A DNA stretch of 5,098 bases, from contig QHZM01000226.1 of the NCBI GenBank assembly GCA_003224665.1, forward strand, positions 1-5,098, given 5' to 3'. This document shows positions 1-5,098 of this stretch, in pieces. Every line of letters starts with the position of its first letter. The first letter of the stretch is position 1. The stretch is from Acidobacteriota bacterium (GTDB taxonomy: Bacteria > Acidobacteriota > Terriglobia > UBA7540). The notes under the pieces are model-generated. The model saw only the letters and a program-made list of their open reading frames with translations. It did not search any database and was not told the origin of the DNA. The position numbers were made by a program, and so were the translations under genes.

Positions 1-825
1 GGTCCCGGCGAACTTGGTCTTGTTCAGCCACGATCCCCATTTGCCCTCGAGACTCCAGGGGCGCTTGCGCCGCATGACCTCATGCAGGAGGTCCATGCAC
101 TCGTCGAGCACCTGGTCAGTCTGGCCGGGAGTGATTTCGAAAGGCCGTATCTGATACGCCACGTCGTTGATGATGTCGCCGATATTCATGGCGTTCAGGA
201 TGTTCAGGAAGAAATCGAGATTCAGCGCAAGGCCGGCTTCGGCTTCGGCCTGGTTTAGACCGCCGCTCTGTTGGAAGAGCAGAACACGGAAACTCTCGAA
301 TCCGGAATTGCGCAGGGCCAGCCGATATTCCGCCTCGTACATTCCGAAGCGGCAGGGCCCGCAGGCACCCGCCGTGAAGAACACGTAGCGGTCCATGATC
401 TCCTGTTTGGTCAGCCCCTTCGCTTCCAGGTTTTGCAAGTACTCGACGAGGTTCCCCACCGTGAAGTAAGTCGGGTTGCACTGGCCGTTGTTTCCGTACT
501 CTTTGCCCAATTGGAAGGCCTTCTTGTTGGGAATCGGCAAAGCCTCGCACTTGTACCCCAGGCCTTCGAGCGCCCCGTGGATCAGCTTCTCGTGCTTCCA
601 GGTGAGGCCGCCGAATAATAGCGTGGTCTTTTCGCGCTGGGACTTGGTGAAGGGATTTTCGATCGGCCGGTGAAAGTGATTAGTGGACTTCCTCTCGATC
701 CCGGCTTCGCTTTCGAGCCGGCTCCGCTCTTCTTCCAGGCGCTGTCGAATCAAGTCCTCTTTCGTGCCGATCTGCACGAGTCCCGCATTGGTGTTCGGGG
801 TTTCTTGGAAAGGCGCAGTGCTCAT
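1..825 (-). CDS. 2-hydroxyacyl-CoA dehydratase/activase-related protein, HgdB-like (COG3581/DUF2229 group), 3' end outside window
   Basis: The frame is open from an ATG at 825-823 to the left edge: 275 codons without a stop, C-terminus missing. GAGGTGA at 836-830 is a good ribosome binding site 7 bases before the ATG and supports this start. Residues 1-65 are polar and charged, with a likely helix near 22-45. From residue 67 the protein resembles the C-terminal part of the large activase-related proteins linked to 2-hydroxyacyl-CoA dehydratases: a beta-strand start (TTLLFGGL), GNNGQCNPTYFTVGN at 111-125 with C116, and the hallmark ACGPCRFGMYEAEYR at 154-168 with C155 and C158. C93 and C243 are further cysteines. 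In family members these cysteines are candidate Fe-S ligands. Here the region starts a separate polypeptide, whereas many relatives carry it behind ATPase domains in one chain of over 1000 residues. An ATPase partner may lie beyond position 1. The family assignment rests on motif recall; substrate and reaction are unknown. Location is probably cytoplasmic, as no signal peptide is seen. Confidence 0.8.
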   Translation of the reverse strand, partial: MSTAPFQETPNTNAGLVQIGTKEDLIRQRLEEERSRLESEAGIERKSTNHFHRPIENPFTKSQREKTTLLFGGLTWKHEKLIHGALEGLGYKCEALPIPNKKAFQLGKEYGNNGQCNPTYFTVGNLVEYLQNLEAKGLTKQEIMDRYVFFTAGACGPCRFGMYEAEYRLALRNSGFESFRVLLFQQSGGLNQAEAEAGLALNLDFFLNILNAMNIGDIINDVAYQIRPFEITPGQTDQVLDECMDLLHEVMRRKRPWSLEGKWGSWLNKTKFAGT

Positions 826-829
826 TATC

Positions 830-836
830 TCACCTC
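830..836 (-). promoter_or_regulatory. Ribosome binding site of the dehydratase/activase-related gene
   Basis: The minus strand reads GAGGTGA here, complementary to the 16S rRNA 3' end, with GAGG ending 7 bases before the ATG at 825-823. It fixes the start of a gene whose end is not in the window. Confidence 0.7.
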
Positions 837-1000
837 ATTCTTGGGTGTAGGCGGCTCTGGGCAGGCAGGCTCAACTCCGGCGCGGGCCGCGTCCTGCAAG
901 TCGCGCCGTGCAAGCTGGCGTCTCGGGACAAGCTCAAGACTCGAAACCTGTTCACTCCCTTGGCTTTCGTGGGAGCGACGGAATAGGCGAAGCACCCACA

Positions 1001-1016
1001 CCTGCCTCGGCGCAGG
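1001..1016. repeat. Small inverted repeat (5-bp stem, 6-base loop)
   Basis: CCTGC at 1001-1005 pairs with GCAGG at 1012-1016 around a 6-base loop. It lies immediately downstream, in the minus direction, of the candidate promoter and would sit at the very 5' end of that transcript. There is no following T-run, so it is not a terminator. A stem this short may be chance. Confidence 0.25.
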
Positions 1017-1045
1017 ATTATTTCCATGGGGTCAACCTTAGTAAA
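1017..1045 (-). promoter_or_regulatory. Candidate sigma70-type promoter for the dehydratase/activase-related gene
   Basis: On the minus strand TTTACT (1045-1040, 4 of 6 matches to TTGACA) and AATAAT (1022-1017, 5 of 6 matches to TATAAT) are separated by exactly 17 bases. The start site would be near 1010, giving a leader of about 185 bases before the ATG at 825. It lies in the relatively AT-rich part of the gap. Such matches also arise by chance, so confidence is modest. Confidence 0.35.
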
Positions 1046-1162
1046 CCCTATTGCATTGAATGGCGAAATTTTGAGGCTCAACGGGAAAGCTCCGGCATCG
1101 ATTGGTAACTCCATAAATATCAACTTGTTAGCAAGACTTTCCGGATACCTTCGAGCGCGGGA

Positions 1163-1498
1163 CTAGTCGAGGGGCGGCCTTGGCTCGGGAGCCTTCAGGA
1201 CAGAACTCAACGTCCATCTCAGTTCGTCGGCAAGCTCGACGATCTCCATTCCTTCCGCAGCCAGCATCTTGCAGGCCAGGACGCTGCGAGGAGTAACGTC
1301 CGGCTCGGCGTTCATCCGATATCCGACCCGGCAGAGCTGGCATTCCTGGTTCCAACAAAACCGGCCATAGGGAATCGTGTCGGGGCTTATGTATTGGAAA
1401 GCCCGAAGGAGAGTGTTTTTCTCCGGGACCTGAAACTTCTTCCCTTGCACGGTAATCTCGATCAGCCGTTCGTATTCCCGGAAAAGCGGGTTCGTCAT
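1163..1498 (-). CDS. Small [2Fe-2S] ferredoxin-like protein
   Basis: This 111-residue protein has no signal peptide and no other domain. Residues 13-33 (LIEITVQGKKFQVPEKNTLL) match the beta-hairpin that opens ferredoxin-fold [2Fe-2S] domains. The cluster motif follows: C48, C53, C56 and C76, spacing Cx4Cx2Cx19C, in FCWNQECQLC and then VLACKM. The last spacing is shorter than in plant-type ferredoxins (about 29) and longer than in succinate dehydrogenase-type domains (about 11). The glycines usually found around the second cysteine are absent. The C-terminal part (GMEIVELADELRWTLSSV) looks helical, and the end is proline-rich. The start is ATG at 1498; a TTG directly before it at 1501 is equally possible and has better spacing (7 bases) to a weak GGGGA at 1513-1509. 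An in-frame TGA closes the frame shortly upstream. Its role is probably one-electron transfer in the cytoplasm; the downstream dehydratase/activase-related protein is a possible partner. The partner is inferred, not shown. Confidence 0.8.
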   Translation of the reverse strand: MTNPLFREYERLIEITVQGKKFQVPEKNTLLRAFQYISPDTIPYGRFCWNQECQLCRVGYRMNAEPDVTPRSVLACKMLAAEGMEIVELADELRWTLSSVLKAPEPRPPLD

Positions 1499-1501
1499 CA
1501 A

Positions 1502-1694
1502 GGGACCATCCCCACGACGCGGGATTCAGCCGAAGATAAATTGACCCATTGATCGGCCCGCCGCGTGCAGTTGGCGCCTCGTCGGGGCTTTCTCCTCTCA
1601 GTCCGCCGGACGCAATAAAGGGCATTATACGCGAAGATGCCCCGGCAAACGTCTGGGTGGCCGCTTGATCACCGGCAGGCGAACAGGAGCGGAG
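1502..1694. other. Intergenic region, leader of the ferredoxin-like gene
   Basis: This gap separates the ASPIC/UnbV gene from the ferredoxin-like gene. On the minus strand it holds a perfect TATAAT (1629-1624) followed by about 120 GC-rich bases up to the start codon. That leader contains GTCC/GGAC with a 3-base GGC loop near 1607-1597 and a GGCGCC palindrome. I could not match it to a known riboswitch class. No gene and no T-tailed terminator is visible. Confidence 0.5.
1624..1629 (-). promoter_or_regulatory. Candidate -10 element (TATAAT) upstream of the ferredoxin-like gene
   Basis: The minus strand reads TATAAT exactly at 1629-1624. There is no good -35 hexamer 16-18 bases upstream (the best nearby hexamer, TTTGCC, is only 14 bases away) and no extended -10 TG. 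If used, transcription would start near 1617 and leave a leader of roughly 120 bases. A perfect -10 in intergenic GC-rich DNA is suggestive but not sufficient. Confidence 0.35.
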
Positions 1695-3452
1695 CTACTT
1701 GCTGATCCCCTGCCCTTCGACGATCGTGATGTAGCGATCAATCGGCAGGTCCGTAAAGCGCTCGACCGCCCCGCCGGGCAGCGGCCATTTGATTTCGAGC
1801 CAATCAATCTTGGTGCGCTTTCCGATTCCCAGGACGACGCGCGGGTCCTGCGAGGAAAGATAACTTCCGCCGCCCACTCTGAAGCGGCTGCGCTTGAGAT
1901 CACCGGCTTGATAGGTGATGAGGGCGCCGACGGCGTCGGGATTGGCCTTCCGGCCGACCAGCCGGACTCCCAGCCAGTGGTTTTGCTTCCCCGCATGATT
2001 GCGGAGCAGGACCGGCGCGTCGTTATTCACTGCGACTAAGACATCTACGGCACCGTCGTTATCGAAGTCCCCGAGTGCCATGCCGCGCGCGGCCAGCGGG
2101 CGGGAAAAGATAAGCCCCCCCTGCGCGCCCACGTTTTCAAAGGCCTGCCCCGTATTGCGGAAGAGCAGCATCGGTTCCTTGTACTTCACCTGACTGTAGC
2201 GTTCTTCAATCCGGTCGTCCGGGTGACCATTGGCGAGGAACAAGTCGAGGTTCCCATCGTTGTCATAGTCGAGGAATTTCACTCCCCAGCCGCTCAGCAA
2301 CCGGGTGGTCATCCCGATGCCTGTCGGGATGGCCATGTCGTCAAAGACCTCGTCGTGGTTGTTGTGGTAAAGGGAAAACATCTCCTGGTCCACGTTGCTG
2401 ACGAAGAGGTCCATCCAGCCGTCCTGGTCGTAGTCGGCTGAATCGACTCCCATGCCGGAGCGCGGCCGTCCGTCCGCGCTGTATCCCACGTCCGCCTGAA
2501 GAGCGATTTCTTCAAACTGGCCCTTGCCGCGATTGACGAAGAGGAAATTGGCCAGCGTGTCGTTGGCTACGAAGAGGTCCATCCGGCCGTCGTTATTGAT
2601 GTCTGTAGCGACCACGCCCCAGGCCTTTCCCAGAACCTTGCCGATGCCCGCCTCGTTGCTCACGTCGGTAAAAGTCCCGTCGCCGTTATTGTGGAAGAGC
2701 CAGCTCGGCATGGGCTCGTACACCCGAGGGATGCAGTAGTAACGCTCGCCGGTCTCGTGGTTCCCGCAGAACTTGTTTTTGGACTTGTCGAAGTCCACGA
2801 AGCGGCAGACGAACAGGTCCAACCGGCCGTCGTTATCGTAGTCGAACCACACCGCGCTCGAGGCCCAGCCTGGCGCGGCGACTCCCGCCTTTTTGGTGAC
2901 GTCCGTGAAGGTCCCGTCGCCGTCATTGTGATAGAGGATGCTGCGGCCGTACTGCGTCACGTACAGGTCCGGCCAGCCGTTGCCGTCGTAGTCTCCCACG
3001 GCAACCCCCTGGCCGTAACCGTTCCCCGGGACACCCGCCTTCTCAGTGACCTCGGTAAAAGTCCCGTCGCGGTTGTTGCGGTAGAGGGCGTTTCGGAGTG
3101 GAGGCTTGGGGTCGTAAAAATCGCACCGGCCGCTGTTAATCAGATAAATATCCATCCATCCATCGTTATCGTAATCAATAAAAGCGCATCCCGCTCCCGT
3201 GGTCTCCGGCAGGTACATCTCGGGCGAGCGCCCGTTCGTGTGGACCCATCTGATGCCGCTCGCGGAGGGAGGCACCTCCTCGAAAGCGTACGGGGGATTC
3301 CCCTGCCCCGCTCCAGGCTCCCCCGCGAAGGATGCAAGCGCCCTCAGGCCCGCGCTGGATGTCCCGCTCGCGGCGACACCGGCTCCCGCTAAAGCCCTCA
3401 GGAATCGCCGGCGCGAAAACCCGCCTGGACGGGCCCGAAGCTTCTTTGACAT
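1695..3452 (-). CDS. Tat-exported CRTAC1-like protein: seven FG-GAP/VCBS repeats plus ASPIC/UnbV domain
   Basis: This 585-residue protein begins with a twin-arginine signal: SRRRFLR at 13-19 followed by a small-residue stretch to about 40. It is therefore probably exported folded to the periplasm or cell surface. Seven calcium-loop motifs of the DxDxDGxxD type start at residues 93, 154, 204, 284, 340, 395 and 462, e.g. DYDNDGWMD; the second is DYDGNGWPD. Seven such repeats predict a seven-bladed integrin-alpha-like beta-propeller. Between them lie copies of LYxNNxDGTFTDV. Residues 213-250 form an insert with C216, C229 and C240. Residues about 505-580 form the ASPIC/UnbV domain (RVGGGSYLSSQDPRVVLGIG, then IDWLEIKWP). 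The start is ATG at 3452, because GGAGGTG at 3465-3459 is ideally spaced for it and too close for the ATG at 3456. The gene follows the TPR gene after 89 bases. Family function is poorly known; calcium-dependent binding to a surface partner or polysaccharide is plausible but unproven. Confidence 0.93.
   Translation of the reverse strand: MSKKLRARPGGFSRRRFLRALAGAGVAASGTSSAGLRALASFAGEPGAGQGNPPYAFEEVPPSASGIRWVHTNGRSPEMYLPETTGAGCAFIDYDNDGWMDIYLINSGRCDFYDPKPPLRNALYRNNRDGTFTEVTEKAGVPGNGYGQGVAVGDYDGNGWPDLYVTQYGRSILYHNDGDGTFTDVTKKAGVAAPGWASSAVWFDYDNDGRLDLFVCRFVDFDKSKNKFCGNHETGERYYCIPRVYEPMPSWLFHNNGDGTFTDVSNEAGIGKVLGKAWGVVATDINNDGRMDLFVANDTLANFLFVNRGKGQFEEIALQADVGYSADGRPRSGMGVDSADYDQDGWMDLFVSNVDQEMFSLYHNNHDEVFDDMAIPTGIGMTTRLLSGWGVKFLDYDNDGNLDLFLANGHPDDRIEERYSQVKYKEPMLLFRNTGQAFENVGAQGGLIFSRPLAARGMALGDFDNDGAVDVLVAVNNDAPVLLRNHAGKQNHWLGVRLVGRKANPDAVGALITYQAGDLKRSRFRVGGGSYLSSQDPRVVLGIGKRTKIDWLEIKWPLPGGAVERFTDLPIDRYITIVEGQGISK
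2646..3086 (-). repeat. Three similar direct repeats inside the ASPIC/UnbV gene
   Basis: Three 54-base units at 3086-3033, 2936-2883 and 2699-2646 encode LYRNNRDGTFTEVTEKAG, LYHNDGDGTFTDVTKKAG and LFHNNGDGTFTDVSNEAG (residues 123-140, 173-190, 252-269). A core of GTCCCGTCG with flanking bases is conserved at DNA level on the plus strand. More diverged versions occur near residues 304, 361 and 430. They are propeller-blade repeats of the protein, not a mobile element. Confidence 0.75.
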
Positions 3453-3541
3453 TCATCGCACCTCCGAAAATTTTTCAGCCTCATGCGGCGCCTCTTAGGG
3501 CCTGAGCAACACCCCTTCCGCCCGGGGCCGCCGACCGCATC
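3453..3541. other. Short spacer between the TPR and ASPIC/UnbV genes
   Basis: Eighty-nine bases without a gene. Apart from the ribosome binding site at 3465-3459 there is an AT-rich palindrome-like run just upstream of it (GAAAATTTTTC on the plus strand, about 3465-3475). A CCCC/GGGG pairing with an 8-base loop in the GC-rich half has no T-run after it. I see neither a clear promoter nor a terminator, which favours read-through. Confidence 0.45.
3459..3465 (-). promoter_or_regulatory. Strong ribosome binding site that decides the ASPIC/UnbV start
   Basis: The minus strand reads GGAGGTG, ending 6 bases before the ATG at 3452. A second ATG at 3456 lies only 2 bases from it and opens a different, shorter frame, so the 3452 start is preferred. 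Confidence 0.8.
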
Positions 3542-4822
3542 TTAATGTTCATCTGGGGGCGAAGGCGAGGCGGGCTCATTCACGACATGGGGTCCAAGTT
3601 CCCCTCGGTCGCTCGACGTCCTGTAGGACTGCGGGCCGCTTTGGCTCTTCTTGCGTTCGAGCAGGGTATTCAGCCGGGCAAACTCCGCACGCTCGTGCTC
3701 TGCTTCCTGCGGGCGCCTGGCCTTAGCGTAAGCCCGAGCCAGGCTGTAACGGATTTCGGGACTGAAAGGCCCGAGCCGTCGGGCGGTTTCGAGTTCCCTG
3801 ATCGACTCCTGGATGTTGCCGAGTTCGAGCAACGCCCGGCCCAGCAGGTAATGGCCCGCAAAACCCAAAGGTGCGAGCTGGACGGCTTTCTGGGCGGGTG
3901 GCAAGGCGTCCTGATAGCGCCGGATGCGCAGGTAAATGTAGGCCAGTTCCATACTCGGCAGAGCGCTGTCCGGGTTGATCTTCATTTCCTCGCGGAATTC
4001 ACTTTCCGCGTCTTCGTAGCGGGAAAGGCGACTCAGCATGTCGCCGTAGGCGTAATGGAGAAAAGGCGCCCCCGGAAAGTCCTTGAGCATTTGCTTGAAG
4101 GCGCCTTCCGCCTGGTCAAAATTGCTCAAGGCCATCAATATGCCGGCTTCTCCCGCGGCGTTGATGAGTGCGTCTTTTGACGGGTCAACCTCGCTGGGGA
4201 GGAAATTCACGCGGAGCAGAGCCAGCCCGATTGCAACTTTGACGTCATGCGAGACGACGTTTCGCGCTACCAGAGATGACAACAGCTCCATCGCCGCTTC
4301 GTGCTCGCCCCGACGGTTGAGCAGCAATGCTTCGTGGAAACGAGCGACGTTCACCAGTTCCTGATTGTCTCCCAGGCCTCGGGCGCGGCCGTATTGAAGA
4401 TGGACAAATGAGTTCTTGTAGTCTTTCGTTTCAAATTCGCACAGGCCCATCAGGGCCCATGCCGGGCCATACTTTGGGTCCAGCATGACAAGGTTTCGGA
4501 AAGCCGGGAGCGCTTCGGGATAACGGTCGGCTTCGTAGTTGAGAGTGCCGAGGTACCACCAGCCTTCTTCCCAGCGGGGTCTCAAAGCCAGCGCTTTCTT
4601 GTACAGGCCAGCGGCTTCTACGATCCGGCTGGATTCGCGCGCGGCTGTAGCCCGCTTCGCAAGGTCGTCAAAGTCCGTTTTCTTCGCGGCAGGTTTCTGG
4701 GCGAAGGCCGGCTGGGCAAGCAGTCCCAGGAATAGGGCTCCAACGGGCACGAGTCGCGCGACGCTGCCGCCTGCGGTGGAAAGCAGCGTCGCGCGGAAGG
4801 CTTTTAAGAGTTGGCACGTCAT
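3542..4822 (-). CDS. Secreted tetratricopeptide repeat (TPR) protein
   Basis: The 426-residue protein starts at ATG 4822. The frame is open further upstream to 4882, but that would overlap the preceding gene and place 20 polar residues before the signal peptide. Residues 1-41 form a signal sequence: a basic start, a hydrophobic core (VGALFLGLL, 27-35) and a likely signal peptidase I site after AFA (39-41). The rest is helical TPR repeats of about 34 residues with the typical pattern (W/Y, LG, A, DP): about 53-86 (degenerate), 84-117, 118-151, 160-190, 233-250, 252-285, 286-319, 320-353 and 354-387. The tail (388-426) is polar, rich in Ser, Pro and charge, and probably disordered. TPR arrays bind other proteins or peptides. 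The position 7 bases after another TPR gene and 89 bases before the ASPIC/UnbV gene suggests one transcript. Its own ribosome binding site is weak, so translation may be coupled to the upstream gene. The exact partner cannot be told. Confidence 0.92.
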   Translation of the reverse strand: MTCQLLKAFRATLLSTAGGSVARLVPVGALFLGLLAQPAFAQKPAAKKTDFDDLAKRATAARESSRIVEAAGLYKKALALRPRWEEGWWYLGTLNYEADRYPEALPAFRNLVMLDPKYGPAWALMGLCEFETKDYKNSFVHLQYGRARGLGDNQELVNVARFHEALLLNRRGEHEAAMELLSSLVARNVVSHDVKVAIGLALLRVNFLPSEVDPSKDALINAAGEAGILMALSNFDQAEGAFKQMLKDFPGAPFLHYAYGDMLSRLSRYEDAESEFREEMKINPDSALPSMELAYIYLRIRRYQDALPPAQKAVQLAPLGFAGHYLLGRALLELGNIQESIRELETARRLGPFSPEIRYSLARAYAKARRPQEAEHERAEFARLNTLLERKKSQSGPQSYRTSSDRGELGPHVVNEPASPSPPDEH

Positions 4823-4829
4823 GGAATGA

Positions 4830-5098
4830 CTACTCGAGCGGGACGAGCTCCCGGCGGTTCTGGGTCGTATCCGGCCCCGCACGACCCTGGAGCCGTTGGA
4901 AAGTCAACATCTCGTCGCGAGCGAGGTCTTTGCGGTCGAGGCCGCGATAGATCTGCGAGAGCAGATAGTGCGGCCGCGGGTTCTCAGGCTCAAGTTGGCA
5001 AGCGAGCAGGAGTTCCTTGAGCGCCCCTTCGTCGTTGCCCTTTCGTCGCAAAATCTCGCCCAGCCCCAGGTGGGCTTCGAACATTTTTGGGTCAACCT
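4830..5098 (-). CDS. TPR protein, C-terminal fragment (5' end outside window)
   Basis: The frame enters at the right edge and ends at a TAG at 4832-4830; 88 residues are visible. An ATG at 5084 is internal, because the reading frame continues upstream as VDPKM, the typical DP loop between TPR helices. Two TPR units are seen: FEAHLGLGEILRRKGNDEGA with LKELLLACQLEPE, then PRPHYLLSQIYRGLDRKDLA with RDEMLTFQRLQ. A short polar tail follows (RAGPDTTQNRRELVPLE). The last repeat has the same layout as the end of the next gene's TPR array (PxxxY-SLARAY, then EAEHERAEFARL), which suggests related proteins or shared ancestry. The N-terminus, export signal and any extra domain are not visible. It is followed after 7 bases by the next TPR gene, so the two are very likely co-transcribed. 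Confidence 0.85.
   Translation of the reverse strand, partial: VDPKMFEAHLGLGEILRRKGNDEGALKELLLACQLEPENPRPHYLLSQIYRGLDRKDLARDEMLTFQRLQGRAGPDTTQNRRELVPLE

Larger units (their letters stand above)
826..1162. other. Intergenic region without a convincing gene
   Basis: These 337 bases separate the ferredoxin-like gene from the dehydratase/activase-related gene. The half near 1020-1140 is more AT-rich than the flanking genes, as expected for a promoter region. It contains a candidate sigma70-type promoter (1017-1045), a small inverted repeat (1001-1016) and the ribosome binding site at 830-836. A 97-codon frame (1123-830, minus) has a TTG start, no ribosome binding site and mixed codon use including ATA, TTA and AGG, so I do not call it a gene. 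No intrinsic terminator is seen after the ferredoxin-like gene. Confidence 0.6.

Noticed and set aside
116..550. 144-codon minus-strand frame within the dehydratase/activase-related gene
   Set aside because: It is an alternative frame inside a 275-codon open frame that carries family motifs and a good ribosome binding site.
830..1123. 97-codon minus-strand frame in the gap before the dehydratase/activase-related gene
   Set aside because: TTG start, no ribosome binding site, mixed codon choice (ATA, TTA, AGG), no recognisable motif, and its stop falls inside the next gene's ribosome binding site. Only the CGC pair near its middle drew attention.
1540..1600. Possible guanidine-III riboswitch (CGACGAGGCGC-like start)
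   Set aside because: Only the first part resembles the consensus; the conserved CAGGACAAGACGG-like second half is missing, and a ferredoxin-like gene is not a known target.
1128..1625. 165-codon minus-strand frame overlapping the ferredoxin-like gene
   Set aside because: It overlaps almost all of the ferredoxin-like gene in another frame, which has the real cluster motif; its sequence is Gly/Pro/Arg-rich with no domain, as expected of a shadow.
2691..3392. 233-codon open frame on the plus strand opposite the ASPIC/UnbV gene
   Set aside because: It is antisense to repeated DxDxDG codons, which read as Val/Ile-rich runs (VVIVV) on the other strand. The minus-strand protein has clear domains, so this is a shadow.
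3466..3541. Possible intrinsic terminator after the TPR gene
   Set aside because: A CCCC/GGGG stem with an 8-base loop exists, but no T-run follows on the minus strand, so it lacks the key feature.
3545..4180. 211-codon open frame on the plus strand opposite the TPR gene
   Set aside because: It lies entirely within a well-supported TPR gene, has no recognisable domain, and is expected from GC-rich codon usage.
4823..4882. Upstream ATG at 4882 as start of the second TPR gene
   Set aside because: It would overlap the preceding gene by about 50 bases and put 20 polar residues before the signal peptide; ATG 4822 gives a normal Sec signal and a 7-base gap.

Overview
The window is a GC-rich bacterial segment in which every supportable gene lies on the minus strand, so transcription runs from position 5098 towards position 1. 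The combination of a Tat-exported FG-GAP/ASPIC-UnbV protein, tandem secreted TPR proteins, GC-rich codons and GGAGG-type ribosome binding sites fits an environmental Gram-negative bacterium. Acidobacteriota is my best guess, because this gene pairing is common there. That is inference from gene content only; there is no rRNA or other phylogenetic marker.

In transcription order the layout is: (1) 5098-4830, the C-terminal end of a TPR protein that enters from beyond the right edge; (2) 4822-3542, a second TPR protein with a signal peptide, starting 7 bases after the first one stops; (3) 3452-1695, a Tat-signal protein with seven DxDxDG-type FG-GAP/VCBS motifs and a C-terminal ASPIC/UnbV domain (CRTAC1-like); (4) a 196-base gap with a perfect TATAAT element; (5) 1498-1163, a small ferredoxin-like [2Fe-2S] protein; (6) a 337-base apparently non-coding gap with a candidate promoter; (7) 825-1, the start of a protein related to the HgdB-like C-terminal part of the large 2-hydroxyacyl-CoA dehydratase activase-related proteins (COG3581/DUF2229 group), running off the left edge.

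Two functional blocks can be proposed. Block one (TPR, TPR, FG-GAP/ASPIC) looks like an operon for exported proteins built from interaction scaffolds: superhelical TPR arrays and a calcium-binding seven-bladed propeller. Block two (ferredoxin-like protein and dehydratase/activase-related protein) looks like a cytoplasmic redox pair, since the known dehydratase/activase systems take low-potential electrons from ferredoxin or flavodoxin. The blocks are separated by intergenic DNA with its own promoter-like sequences, so they may be independent units that happen to be neighbours.

No rRNA, tRNA, CRISPR array, insertion sequence, attachment site or convincing intrinsic terminator is visible. I do not see a clearly new multi-gene system. 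The most interesting point is the pairing of an unusual small [2Fe-2S] protein with a stand-alone dehydratase/activase-related protein.
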